Source: CALCNS01 sp937897315
Lineage (GTDB): Bacteria > Bacillota > JAAYKD01
Assembly: GCA_036744005.1 (NCBI GenBank)
Contig: DAINOJ010000007.1
Coordinates: 44,172-108,171 of the forward strand
Direction of reading: 5' to 3'
DNA: 64,000 nucleotides
The notes under the pieces are model-generated. The model was not told the origin of the DNA and did no database searches. It saw only the letters and a list, made by a program, of their open reading frames with translations. The first letter of the stretch is position 1; every line of letters begins with the position of its first letter. Below are positions 17,612 through 26,446 of the stretch, one piece after another. A program made the translations under genes and the position numbers.

Positions 17612-18760
17612 TTAGCCCCTCCTATCCAGCACAATATTGCCGTCAATAAAAACGGTTTCCACTTTGGTTAAGGTTTCAAAAGGATGCCCACTCCAAATCA
17701 CCAAATCGGCCCGTTTACCCACTTCTAAACTGCCCATTTGCTCGTCAATTCCCAGGATTTGTGCCGGATACAGCGTAATCGCTTTGAATGCTTCTTCCTC
17801 GTTCATGCCTTCGCGACAGGCAATGGCTGCTGTAGTCACTAAGTGGTCGATTCCAGTTTGGGGATGTTCGGTTGAAAGAGCAAAGCGTAAGCCTGCCTGA
17901 GACAATATGCCAGGGGTTTTGTGCGAAGTGGTTTGGAATAAGCCACGACGGTTCATTAGTATAGGACCGACCATCATCTCGACCTTGGCTTTGACCAATT
18001 CTTCCACGCAGAAATATCCCTCACTGACCCGCTGCAGAATGACTCGGAAGCCCCATTCGTTGGCCAATTCCAAAGCATTTTGAATGTCGTGTAGGTAAAC
18101 CACTTGCATAATAAGGGGAAGTTTTCCTTCCAGCACGTCTACCATGGGTGCCAAGCGATATCCGGCTTCGGGGAGGTCTTTGCCTTCTTTCGCGGCTTTG
18201 TCGCGTTTGGCCATGAACTCTTTGGCTTTTTGCAGTTCATTGACCAATTTGGCGACCATCTCGCTGCGATCACGGAATCCTTGACGCGGGTTTCCACCAC
18301 CGACGAGATTCACGTATAAGCCAAACGGTTCTTTGACCACCATTTTGTCGATGATATTGCTACCGGCGGTATGTATAACAGCACTTTGTCCGGCGACAAT
18401 CGCCGAAGAACCGGGGCAAACATTCACCGTGGTCACGCCACCCTCGAGAGCATCTTGGAAGGAGAGGTCGGTCGGTAGTATTCCATCGAGAGCTTTTAAG
18501 TACGTGCCCATTTTTTCGTGGACTTCATCCTCATCGGCTCCAATGGCACCCACGGTTTCTTCGTGGAGCCCCGGTCTGCCGCAAGCTTCAATCAGTCCGG
18601 GAGTAATGGTTTTTCCGGTGGCGTCGTAAACTGTTACATCGTCAGCCACATCAAGGTTTGAACCCAAAGCGGCAATATGACCATCCTCTACGAGCAGAGA
18701 AGCATTCTCTACAATACCATGGCTCATCGTCATGAGACGGGCGTTTTTAATCCACAACAT
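17612..18760 (-). CDS. Amidohydrolase-fold protein lacking metal ligands, member A2 (third in operon)
   Basis: 382 aa. It is clearly homologous to its neighbours along its whole length (for example GLIEACGRPGLHEE, GVTTVNVCPGSSAIVAGQS, GSLEVGKRADLVIWSGHPF). The metal ligands seen in members B1 and B2 are gone: HxH becomes CGR (60-62), HAH becomes QVV (219-221), the EH histidine becomes Arg244, the GH histidine becomes Tyr249, and the catalytic Asp becomes Glu298 (STEHP). It probably does not hydrolyse by the usual mechanism and may be a structural or regulatory partner. Start chosen at AAGGAGGGCG; the open frame runs further upstream. Confidence 0.87.
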   Translation of the reverse strand: MLWIKNARLMTMSHGIVENASLLVEDGHIAALGSNLDVADDVTVYDATGKTITPGLIEACGRPGLHEETVGAIGADEDEVHEKMGTYLKALDGILPTDLSFQDALEGGVTTVNVCPGSSAIVAGQSAVIHTAGSNIIDKMVVKEPFGLYVNLVGGGNPRQGFRDRSEMVAKLVNELQKAKEFMAKRDKAAKEGKDLPEAGYRLAPMVDVLEGKLPLIMQVVYLHDIQNALELANEWGFRVILQRVSEGYFCVEELVKAKVEMMVGPILMNRRGLFQTTSHKTPGILSQAGLRFALSTEHPQTGIDHLVTTAAIACREGMNEEEAFKAITLYPAQILGIDEQMGSLEVGKRADLVIWSGHPFETLTKVETVFIDGNIVLDRRG

Positions 18761-18761
18761 T

Positions 18762-19964
18762 TTAGACGCCCTCCTTTTCCCAGTCTTCTTTATCGCGATC
18801 GATGTCGAATGCCAATACACCATTGACAAAAACTTTTTCAACACGCGTAAGCAATTCCAAGGGATGTCCATCCAAAATCAGCACATCGGCATCTTTGCCA
18901 ACATCCAAGGAGCCTACGCGGTTTTCCACACCAATGATTTCGGCAGAGGTTAGTGTCATAGAGCGGATGGCTCCGGCTTCACTCATACCTGCCCGGTGAC
19001 TTAAAGCCACACAAGTGCGCAAATATTCTTGTGGAACAACGCCGGCATCGGTGGTGATACACACTTTCACACCGACTTTTTCTAGGATACCGGCTGCTAC
19101 AAAGTCTTTGCGAGCGGTTTCCACTTTGGTACGAGCCATGGTGGGTCCCAACACACAGGGCACATTGCGCTTTTTGATCTCATCAACAATAATATGGGCT
19201 TCGGACGCGTGCTCGATGGAACATTGGAAGCCAAACTCGTCGGCAGCACGTAAGGCCATCATAATATCGTCGGCTCTGTGCGCATGAATACGGGCCTTGA
19301 GTTCGCCTTTTAATACTTTAACCAACGGTTCCAATTGGTAGTTCACAGGTGTCTCCGGGTCTTTTTCGCGCTTGGCCATATACGACTTGGCTTTCAGGAA
19401 AGCATCTCGCAGCAATGCTCCACTGCCCATGCGGGTAGAAGGAGACTGATTGCGAGAGCCAAAATTGCGTTTCGGGTTCTCACCCAACGCCATCTTGACT
19501 TCAGCCGGGTTCATGAGCACCATGTCTTTACGACTCTTACCAAAGGTTTTGGCGATGATACCCATACCGGAGATAATCTTACCGGAACCGGGACGGGTTA
19601 AAATGGTGGTGACACCGGCTTCGAGCGCTTGTTTGAGTTGCACATGACGAGGATTGAAGGCATAGTAGCTCATCAATTCGGGAGTCACTGCCGGGCCAAA
19701 CCCACCACCACCGGCAGGAGCACCATCGGCATCTATGTGATTCTCTTCTTCACCAACACCAAAATCCATGACGCCCAAATGACAGTGGGCTTCCACAATG
19801 CCGGGCATAACGAACTTACCGGCGGCATCGACCACTTCGGCTTTCTCGGGGATGGGTAAATTCTTACCCAGAGCGACGATTTTGCCCTGATCCAAAAGCA
19901 GTGTTCCGTTGGGGATGACAGGGCCGGAAACGGTGATGAGGGTTCCGTTGACAATGGCTAACAT
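18762..19964 (-). CDS. Amidohydrolase, catalytic-type member B1 (second in operon)
   Basis: 400 aa. All expected superfamily ligands are visible: HCH (60-62), HAHR (227-230), EH (252), AH (257) and Asp306 in TTDAG. It shares GENPKR, STRMG and RIHAHRADDI with the fourth gene, so these two form one paralogue class. It has a glycine-rich insert GAPAGGGGFG (81-90). The start MLAIVNG matches the sister start MKAIVNG. It overlaps the upstream stop, with AAGGAAGGTG about 7 bases before. The protein is cytoplasmic. The substrate is unknown. Confidence 0.88.
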   Translation of the reverse strand: MLAIVNGTLITVSGPVIPNGTLLLDQGKIVALGKNLPIPEKAEVVDAAGKFVMPGIVEAHCHLGVMDFGVGEEENHIDADGAPAGGGGFGPAVTPELMSYYAFNPRHVQLKQALEAGVTTILTRPGSGKIISGMGIIAKTFGKSRKDMVLMNPAEVKMALGENPKRNFGSRNQSPSTRMGSGALLRDAFLKAKSYMAKREKDPETPVNYQLEPLVKVLKGELKARIHAHRADDIMMALRAADEFGFQCSIEHASEAHIIVDEIKKRNVPCVLGPTMARTKVETARKDFVAAGILEKVGVKVCITTDAGVVPQEYLRTCVALSHRAGMSEAGAIRSMTLTSAEIIGVENRVGSLDVGKDADVLILDGHPLELLTRVEKVFVNGVLAFDIDRDKEDWEKEGV

Positions 19965-21106
19965 TGGCATTCACCTTCCTTTTCGGCTTGCCAAACCAAA
20001 TCGCCACTGACCATGGTGGCGAGGCACTGGGCATTGATCTTAAAGATGGGTTCACTAAAAATGGCAATATCAGCATCTTTGCCTACGTCCAAAGAGCCAA
20101 TGCGGTCGGCTACACCCAGAATTTCGGCGGCGGTTAAGGTAATGGCTGCAACGGCCATGTCTTCCGGCATGCCATCGCGACAAGCCAGAGCGGCTTGGGT
20201 AGCCAAATTTTCGCTGGGTAGAGTCGGATGATCGGTGCAGAGTGCTACCGGCACCCCGGCCTTTGCTAACACACCGGGCATTTTCAGCGATAAATTCTTG
20301 GATGCACCCATGCGGTTAATAAAGGTGGGACCGGCAATCACCTTGCAGCCCGAAGCAACGATGTCTTCGACAACGAGATGACCTTCATAGCAACGCTCTA
20401 AAACCAAGGGGAAGTTCCACGTTTTCGCCAACTCCAATGCGTTTAAGATATCGTGGTTGGCAAAAACAGTGATTCTGGCAAAATTCTCCCCTTTGAGCAA
20501 AGCCACCAGGGGATCGAGTTTGGGGTTCTCTTCCGGGGATTCACCCTTCGCCAACAACTTTTCGTTCTTAGCCATGAGTTCTTTGGCTTTTTGCAACTGA
20601 CCTTGTAAGGCAGCAATATCGACGGTTCGATCTCGTTGGTTGCTGCGGGTACCACAAATATTGATCTTCAAGCCGGCATAAGCGCGAATGACTTGGTGGT
20701 CCAGCACTCCCGGAGCCGTCTTGGTGACGAAACTTTGCCCATTGATGACATTGTTGCTGCCCGGACCAATCGACAAAGCGGTAATACCGGCACGGCGACA
20801 ATCTTCAAAGGCAACGTCTTCCCACCAGGTGGCATCGAAGGCACGCAACTCGGTGCCGATGCTGGCTGGTTCATTGGTGTCATCCCCAATAGGTCCTTGT
20901 CCTTCCTCAAAAATACCGACCTTGCAGTCTGCGTCAATAAGACCCGGATAGACATGGGCTCCCTGGGCAAAAATGAGTTCTGCCTCTTCGGGTATGACGA
21001 TGTTTGTTCCCAAAGCCATGATTTTTCCCTCTTCAATGAGAATCGTTCCGTTGGGAATCACGCCATGAGAAACGGTGTGTAAGGTTCCGTTCACAATCGC
21101 TTTCAC
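19958..21106 (-). CDS. Amidohydrolase-fold protein lacking metal ligands, member A1 (first in operon)
   Basis: 382 aa, GTG start with AAGGAGG. It aligns residue for residue with the second gene at the N-terminus, but the HxH ligands at 60 and 62 are Asp and Lys (GLIDADCKVG). HAH becomes TVF (213-215, ITVFANHDI) and the EH histidine becomes Arg238. The GH histidine (243) and the TDHP aspartate (292) remain. It is therefore a likely pseudoenzyme, with partial retention. It shares the PIGDDTNEP and CTDHP style of ordinary family members, so it descends from an active enzyme. It is the first gene of a four-gene overlapping operon. Confidence 0.87.
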   Translation of the reverse strand: MKAIVNGTLHTVSHGVIPNGTILIEEGKIMALGTNIVIPEEAELIFAQGAHVYPGLIDADCKVGIFEEGQGPIGDDTNEPASIGTELRAFDATWWEDVAFEDCRRAGITALSIGPGSNNVINGQSFVTKTAPGVLDHQVIRAYAGLKINICGTRSNQRDRTVDIAALQGQLQKAKELMAKNEKLLAKGESPEENPKLDPLVALLKGENFARITVFANHDILNALELAKTWNFPLVLERCYEGHLVVEDIVASGCKVIAGPTFINRMGASKNLSLKMPGVLAKAGVPVALCTDHPTLPSENLATQAALACRDGMPEDMAVAAITLTAAEILGVADRIGSLDVGKDADIAIFSEPIFKINAQCLATMVSGDLVWQAEKEGECQC

Positions 21107-21147
21107 AAAATAACCTCCTTCACATAACTGACTTGAAATTCAAGAAA

Positions 21148-21172
21148 GAGAGGCGAAATTCCTTCGCCTCTC
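21148..21172 (-). terminator. Terminator after the metallophosphoesterase gene
   Basis: A perfect 10-bp stem (21148-21157 with 21163-21172) and 5-base loop, followed on the minus strand by TTTCTTG. It separates the phosphoesterase gene from the amidohydrolase operon. Confidence 0.8.
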
Positions 21173-21188
21173 AAAATGCTTTTTGTAA

Positions 21189-22367
21189 TTACGGTTTGGG
21201 GGTGATGGTGAGTTGCACCAAGGCAATCTCACTGATACTGCCCAAACGGAAGTCGGGGCCCCAAGTGCCAATACCGGAGGTCACGATGACATGCGTGCGT
21301 CCTATGGTTTTGTGGCCATAGTTGACTTCATAAATGCGGTCGGTTGCCCAGGTTACTGGCCAGAATTGACCGGCGTGGGTGTGCCCGCTCACCAGTACAT
21401 CCACACTCTGGCTATCGGTGGTCTCATATAGACGTGTGGGTTGGTGGTCCATGACGACTACAGGTAAATCGGCGGCATCTTGTAGTAATTCGGTTAAGCT
21501 GGCACGCTGCACCGGGTTGCCCGAGCGCATGCCCCCTTTGTCTTGTCGTCCAACTAAGATAAACTGGTCATCGATGAGAAAAGTTTGGTCTTGCGCCACC
21601 GTAATACCCACGCCAGCTAACTGGTTGAGCATCTCTTGAGACCGACCCGAATATGCATCGTGATTGCCCAAGACCACATACACACCCTGCGGAGCTTTGA
21701 GTCGTGCCCATTCCTCCACCATATTTTGCTCTGCAAAAGGCTCATATCCGTGGTGCAATACGTCACCGACAACCAAGACAAGGTCTGGCCGAGTGGCGAG
21801 AACGGCGTCCACCATCTTTTTTAAATGCTCACGGCCTTGCACATACCCTAAGTGTAAATCGGAGATGACGGCCAGTTTGTAGGTTTTTTCTTGTTCCACA
21901 GGAGCGAACACCTGAATCTCATAGGGTGTGGTGCGTATATCCAGTGCGATACGATTTCCCCAGATCATGGTCACAGTAGAAGCGAGCAGCACAAAGGTGA
22001 AAGCGAGCAAGCCCCAAACCGGTTGAGTGAGAGTTTGAATTTTAAAGAGATGGATGGCGATGAGCCCGCTTACATGCACTATGACCGTGAAAGCCATGAG
22101 CGCGATGAGTGCAATGATCTGCCAAAACAAAAGCTTTTGCCCCAAAGCATACATCGCCGGTGAAAAGCGCTTGCCTAAGAATTGCAATAGGCTGGGCATG
22201 AGGTTGAGAAAAGCAAAGAGTGACCAATACACCATTTGCCCGCGGGGAGAGAGCCAAGGGCGCAAGCTGCGATGCCCCTGCCAACCCAAGTACGAGAAGA
22301 TGCCAAAGAGGAAAATCAGTGGGTAAATAAACCACATACCTCGACGTTTCCTTTGCGTTTTATTCAT
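21189..22367 (-). CDS. Membrane-anchored metallophosphoesterase (YkuE-like)
   Basis: 392 aa. The N-terminal 150 residues hold about four membrane helices after a basic start (NKTQRKRRG). The C-terminal calcineurin-like domain has the full set of metal motifs: SDLHLG, VGDVLHHG, LGNHDAYSG, MDHQP and SGHTHAGQF. Such proteins hydrolyse phosphoesters, some at the membrane on lipid-linked phosphates. It starts 4 bases after the yedF stop, so it is co-transcribed. A second in-frame ATG at 22337 has a plausible AAAGGA site. Confidence 0.9.
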   Translation of the reverse strand: MNKTQRKRRGMWFIYPLIFLFGIFSYLGWQGHRSLRPWLSPRGQMVYWSLFAFLNLMPSLLQFLGKRFSPAMYALGQKLLFWQIIALIALMAFTVIVHVSGLIAIHLFKIQTLTQPVWGLLAFTFVLLASTVTMIWGNRIALDIRTTPYEIQVFAPVEQEKTYKLAVISDLHLGYVQGREHLKKMVDAVLATRPDLVLVVGDVLHHGYEPFAEQNMVEEWARLKAPQGVYVVLGNHDAYSGRSQEMLNQLAGVGITVAQDQTFLIDDQFILVGRQDKGGMRSGNPVQRASLTELLQDAADLPVVVMDHQPTRLYETTDSQSVDVLVSGHTHAGQFWPVTWATDRIYEVNYGHKTIGRTHVIVTSGIGTWGPDFRLGSISEIALVQLTITPKP

Positions 22368-22371
22368 AGAA

Positions 22372-22986
22372 TTATAGGGTGATCACTCTATGAGCAGCCA
22401 GAATCTCGTAGATGTCGTACATGTTCGAAATTCGGCCCACTCGTAGGAGGTCTTTCACTTTGTAAAAGTCTAAGCAGGTACCGCAAGCGACGATTTCCAC
22501 ACCGACTGCTGCCAAGCTTTGTAAATCGGCCAATACCGGGGAGTTTTCTATGGCGAGTTGCACCCCGGAGTTCATGAACACCACCACGGCGGGCAAGGAT
22601 TCCGGGGTTTGCTGTACGGCGTAGAAGAAAGAGCGCATTAGCAACGCACCCAGCTCGTCGCTGCCCAAACCTAGGAAGTTGCTGCGAATAAAGAGGACAT
22701 GTTGGCCAAGGGGTAGGTCTTGCTTTGCGGGGGTTGGGGGTTGTGGGGTAGGAGCGGGGGTTTGACCGGAGCGCTGCAGTGTGAGGAAGTATAAGCCATC
22801 TTTCTCTTCAATTTCTACTTGGCAACCGGCACTGGCGGCAAATCGGCGCACGTTTTCTTTGGCGACTTCGTTATCGACAATACTGACCAAAGCTTGTCCT
22901 TCAGCCAGGTTGCTTAATGCTTTTTTGGTGTGAATGACCGGTTGAGGGCAGGAAAGTCCTCGGTTGTCTACGGTGATGACGTTCAT
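22372..22986 (-). CDS. yedF: Sulfurtransferase-like protein YedF (TusA-DsrE fusion)
   Basis: 204 aa. Residues 1-75 are a TusA domain with the CPQP motif (residues 14-17) in VDNRGLSCPQPVIHTKKAL. A proline-threonine linker follows, then a DsrE/F-like domain with GLGSDELG and the conserved VACGTCLDFY cysteines. The family (TIGR03527-type) is linked with selenium metabolism in many genomes, but no other selenium gene is seen here. The start has AAAGGTGG. It leads a two-gene operon with the phosphoesterase gene. Confidence 0.88.
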   Translation of the reverse strand: MNVITVDNRGLSCPQPVIHTKKALSNLAEGQALVSIVDNEVAKENVRRFAASAGCQVEIEEKDGLYFLTLQRSGQTPAPTPQPPTPAKQDLPLGQHVLFIRSNFLGLGSDELGALLMRSFFYAVQQTPESLPAVVVFMNSGVQLAIENSPVLADLQSLAAVGVEIVACGTCLDFYKVKDLLRVGRISNMYDIYEILAAHRVITL

Positions 22987-23189
22987 GGGAATTCCACCTT
23001 TCTATGAGGGAGTATGCTACTTCTCTTCCTCAAAACACGAAAATAATCCTTCCTGATGCGAAAAAAACCTGCAGCGAAGCATTGGAGCAGAAGGAATAGA
23101 TGCTGCTCAAATCGAATTTGAAAAAGGTACGTGTAAAAAAGAGCCGTATAGAATGACTTCGATCCCTGAACAAGCAAGGAGGAACATCT

Positions 23190-25274
23190 GTGAAGAACTA
23201 TTCAGTAGACAAGATTCGTAATATCGGGCTGTTTTCCCACGGGGGAGCCGGGAAAACGACATTAGCGGAAGCCATGCTCTATACATCCGGCGTAACTGAT
23301 CGGATGGGGAAGACCACCGATGGAACCAGCTTTATGGATTATGACGCCGAAGAGATTAAACGTCAAATGAGTATTAGCACTTCCATGGCTCCGGTAGAAT
23401 GGAAGGGACATAAAATCAACGTGCTCGATACCCCAGGGTACTTAGACTTTGTCGGGGAAGTCATGGCGACGATGAGAGTCATTGACGCCGCTGTGGTCTT
23501 GGTCGATGCCGTTTCCGGAGTGGAAGTCGGTACCGAATTGGTCTGGGAACATGCTGAGAATCGTCAAGTACCGCGCATGGTCGTGGTAAACCGGATGGAT
23601 CGTGAAAATGCCAACTACGATAAAGCACTGGAAAGTGTAAAAGAGCAGTTCGGAACTCGTGTGGCTCCGGTGATAGTTCCCATGGGTTCGCAGGCCGATT
23701 TCAGTGGTGTGATTGATATTGTACATAAAAAAGCTTATAAATATGCCGATGCCAGTGGTAAAAAGATTACCGAAAGTGCGATTCCTGCCAACATGGAAAG
23801 CGCTGTGGCAGAGTATCGCGACCAACTCATTGAAGCCGCAGCAGAAGCCGACGATGAGCTGATGATGATGTACTTAGAAGGCGAAGAGATCAGCGATGAG
23901 CTGTTAATCAACGCCATGAAAGCAGGAATTCGCACCGCCAAATTTATCCCGGTGGCATGTTCCTCGGGTGCTAAAAACATTGGTATTGTGCAACTGCTCG
24001 ACTTTATGATTGAGAATTTCCCATCCCCCGCCGATATGCCTGCTGTCACTGCCCGCAAAGGCGATAGCAATGAAACGGTGGAACTAAAAGCTGATCCCAG
24101 CGCACCCTTGGCTGCTTTGGTCTTTAAGACCATGGCAGACCCCTTCGTGGGAAAGCTGACCATTTTCAAAGTGTATTCCGGCACCATGAAAGCCGATTCT
24201 ACTTTGTGGAACGTGAACAAGGGCAAACCGGAGCGCATTACATCTTTGTTTACTCCGAAAGGCAAAAAGCAAGAAAATGTGACTGAACTGGTCGCTGGTG
24301 ACATTGGTTCGGTAGCTAAACTAGCCGATACTACTACAAATGAAACCTTAGGCGATAAGGATCATCCGTTTACTTTGTCCCCCATACACTTCCCTGAACC
24401 GGCTTTAAGTTCGGCAGTGGAACCCAAATCCAAGGGTGATGAAGACAAAATCGGTACCGGTTTTGTGCGTTTGGCTGAAGAAGATCCCACCTTTACCATG
24501 TATAAGGACCCCGAAACCAAACAGACCATTATTTCCGGCTTAGGTGAATTGCACCTCGACGTGATGATGAGCCGCTTAACCAAAAAGTTTGGTGCAGAGG
24601 TACAGACCGTCGAGATGAAATTACCTTATCGCGAAACCATTCGTGCTAAGGTTCGTGTAGAAGGACGACATAAGAAGCAATCGGGTGGTAAGGGACAATT
24701 TGGTCATGTCTGGTTGGAAATGGAACCCAAAGAAGATGGATACGAGTTCCTCGACAAAATCTTCGGTGGTTCCGTACCTCGTCAGTTTATACCCGCTGTA
24801 GAAAAAGGCTTAACCGAAATCATGGCGAAAGGTGTCTTGGCTGGTTACCCGGTCGTGAACATTTCTGTGGCCTTGGTCGATGGTTCTTACCATGCGGTCG
24901 ACTCCTCTGAAATGGCCTTTAAAATTGCCACTCATTTGGCATTTAAGAAGGGCTTTGCTCAAGCCAAAGCCGTTTTGTTGGAACCCATTATGAACATTGA
25001 AGTCACCATTCCCGATGCATACATGGGCGACATCATTGGCGACCTCAACAAAAAACGCGGTCGTGTGATGGGTATGGAAGCGATTGGCAAAGGACGTCAA
25101 ATTGTGCGTGCTCAAGCACCGCAATCGGAGTTGTTCCGCTATGCCACCGACCTTCGTTCTATGACTCAGGGACGTGGATTCTTCAAGATGGTCTTTGATC
25201 ATTACGAAGAGGTTCCAGCTATGATCGCCGAGGGCATCATTGCTGCTTATAAGAGCGAAGACGAAGAAGTTTAA
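23190..25274 (+). CDS. EF-G2-type translational GTPase (elongation factor G paralogue)
   Basis: 694 aa, the full five-domain EF-G architecture, GTG start with AAGGAGGAAC. G1 is SHGGAGKTT (residues 16-24), G3 DTPGYLDF (80-87) and G4 NRMD. The catalytic histidine of canonical EF-G (DTPGH) is a tyrosine, and the P-loop is HGGAGKT instead of HIDAGKT. Both are features of the EF-G2 subfamily (as in Thermus EF-G2). It is therefore likely an accessory ribosome factor, not the main translocase. Single gene, ending at its own terminator. Confidence 0.88.
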   Translation: MKNYSVDKIRNIGLFSHGGAGKTTLAEAMLYTSGVTDRMGKTTDGTSFMDYDAEEIKRQMSISTSMAPVEWKGHKINVLDTPGYLDFVGEVMATMRVIDAAVVLVDAVSGVEVGTELVWEHAENRQVPRMVVVNRMDRENANYDKALESVKEQFGTRVAPVIVPMGSQADFSGVIDIVHKKAYKYADASGKKITESAIPANMESAVAEYRDQLIEAAAEADDELMMMYLEGEEISDELLINAMKAGIRTAKFIPVACSSGAKNIGIVQLLDFMIENFPSPADMPAVTARKGDSNETVELKADPSAPLAALVFKTMADPFVGKLTIFKVYSGTMKADSTLWNVNKGKPERITSLFTPKGKKQENVTELVAGDIGSVAKLADTTTNETLGDKDHPFTLSPIHFPEPALSSAVEPKSKGDEDKIGTGFVRLAEEDPTFTMYKDPETKQTIISGLGELHLDVMMSRLTKKFGAEVQTVEMKLPYRETIRAKVRVEGRHKKQSGGKGQFGHVWLEMEPKEDGYEFLDKIFGGSVPRQFIPAVEKGLTEIMAKGVLAGYPVVNISVALVDGSYHAVDSSEMAFKIATHLAFKKGFAQAKAVLLEPIMNIEVTIPDAYMGDIIGDLNKKRGRVMGMEAIGKGRQIVRAQAPQSELFRYATDLRSMTQGRGFFKMVFDHYEEVPAMIAEGIIAAYKSEDEEV

Positions 25275-25286
25275 AAAATTGCTTGC

Positions 25287-25320
25287 AAAGGGAGTGTCAC
25301 CCTAGTGATGCTCCCTTTTG
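25287..25320 (+). terminator. Terminator after the EF-G2 gene
   Basis: AAAGGGAG (25287-25294) pairs with CTCCCTTT (25311-25318) around an inner GTCAC/GTGAT pairing, followed by TTTTG. The 165 bases after it, up to 25484, contain a further weak pairing (CCTTACC with GGTAAGG) but no gene. Confidence 0.8.
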
Positions 25321-25484
25321 TTATTGGCTTGAGAAGCCTTAACCTTACCCTTCGTTGGTCCGTTGCACTTCAAACCTTGCTTCGGGGAGTGGTAAGGCCA
25401 AGAGTTGCTTAAGTGTGCATTAAATTGTGGGACGCGAGCGATTGATAGAGCTTTGGGCAGAGATTTTACTAAAGAGGTGATTCA

Positions 25485-26339
25485 ATGATTACTTGGCAAG
25501 AAGTATTACAGACAGTAGGTTATGAGGGAGAAGCAGTAGAAACCCTCAGCGATAAAGACGGCATACGAGTCATACGGCTGCGAACAGCAAAGGGTGGGGC
25601 TGTGCTCAAGATATTTGATGTAGAAGAGCAGAGACGTGAAATCCGCAATTATGTCATTTTGCAGTCGTTAGGAATTCAGACCATCCCCATATGGGCGATG
25701 AACGAGCAAGCCATCCTCATGGAGGATTTACAGCAAAGCCCCAAGTGGCGTTTAGGTGTGGCAGACGATTTGCACAATGTGCAGGTTGCGAAGCTATTGG
25801 CTGCGTGGTATGTGGAGTTGCACCAACGAGGAAGGCAATATTTGCAAAATCATGAGACAAACTTATATGAAGAGACCGCTTTGATGAATCCCACGAACAT
25901 GCAGTGGTTAAGAGAGGTGTCGCAGAGCGAAAGCCATCCTTTTTGGCAAGTTTGGCAAGAAAAAGAGAAGCAGTTTCTAAAGAGCTTACATGAGCTACCA
26001 AAAACATTGACCTACAACGATTTCTTCTGGACCAACTTTGCCATAGCACGAGACGACTCGGCGGCGATGATGTTCGATTACAACCTGTTGGGTAAGGGCT
26101 TTGCTTACAGCGATATTAGCAATGTGTTGTCCTCGTTAAGCGCAGAAGCGGGGAAGGCGTTCTTGCAGGTATATGGTCACTACGACCCACGCGAAGAAGC
26201 GATAAATCGTATTACATCGCCCTTGGTTGGGCTAATTTTGGCCTTCCGTCGTGAGAAATTCCCTTCTTGGGGCAAAGAACCCCTCGAGCAACTGAAGTCG
26301 GGTGAGCTGACCCATCTCTTACAACTCCTCCCGTTCTGA
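25485..26339 (+). CDS. APH/choline-kinase-like phosphotransferase
   Basis: 284 aa. It has a kinase-like fold of the aminoglycoside phosphotransferase superfamily. An N-lobe lysine lies in GGAVLKIFD. The catalytic loop is TYNDFFWTNF (Asp and Asn of the HxDxxxxN motif, with Asn in place of His), and the metal-binding Asp is in MMFDYNLLGKG. The substrate is unknown, and antibiotic resistance should not be assumed. The start follows AAAGAGGTG. It is alone, ending just before REP-like palindromes. Confidence 0.78.
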   Translation: MITWQEVLQTVGYEGEAVETLSDKDGIRVIRLRTAKGGAVLKIFDVEEQRREIRNYVILQSLGIQTIPIWAMNEQAILMEDLQQSPKWRLGVADDLHNVQVAKLLAAWYVELHQRGRQYLQNHETNLYEETALMNPTNMQWLREVSQSESHPFWQVWQEKEKQFLKSLHELPKTLTYNDFFWTNFAIARDDSAAMMFDYNLLGKGFAYSDISNVLSSLSAEAGKAFLQVYGHYDPREEAINRITSPLVGLILAFRREKFPSWGKEPLEQLKSGELTHLLQLLPF

Positions 26340-26340
26340 A

Positions 26341-26414
26341 ATTTACCACTTAGGGGACAGTCCCCTAAGTGGTAAATTTTTATGACCAAGGGGACTGTCC
26401 CCTAAGTGGTAAAA
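26341..26414. repeat. Two REP-like palindromes with GGGGAC(A/T)GTCCCC cores
   Basis: The first palindrome has perfect 17-bp arms around a single centre base (about 26342-26377). The second (26384-26412) has the core with the opposite centre base, a shared right arm (CCTAAGTGGT) and an imperfect left arm. The sequence type recalls dispersed palindromes found near REP-associated transposases in Bacillota and other phyla; no transposase is present here. Position directly behind a stop codon is typical for REPs. Confidence 0.7.
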
Positions 26415-26446
26415 ACCTCCGTTACGAAAAATGTAACGGAGGTTTT
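26412..26446. terminator. Terminator overlapping the end of the DUF1836 gene
   Basis: A perfect 14-bp stem (26412-26425 with 26433-26446) and 7-base loop. On the minus strand the stop codon of the DUF1836 gene (26424-26422) lies inside the hairpin's far arm, and a short T-run follows. On the plus strand TTTTGCTTTTT follows. Confidence 0.8.

Noticed and set aside
25321..25484. Possible riboswitch or structured RNA before the APH-like gene
   Set aside because: Only a weak CCTTACC/GGTAAGG pairing; no known riboswitch core recognised.
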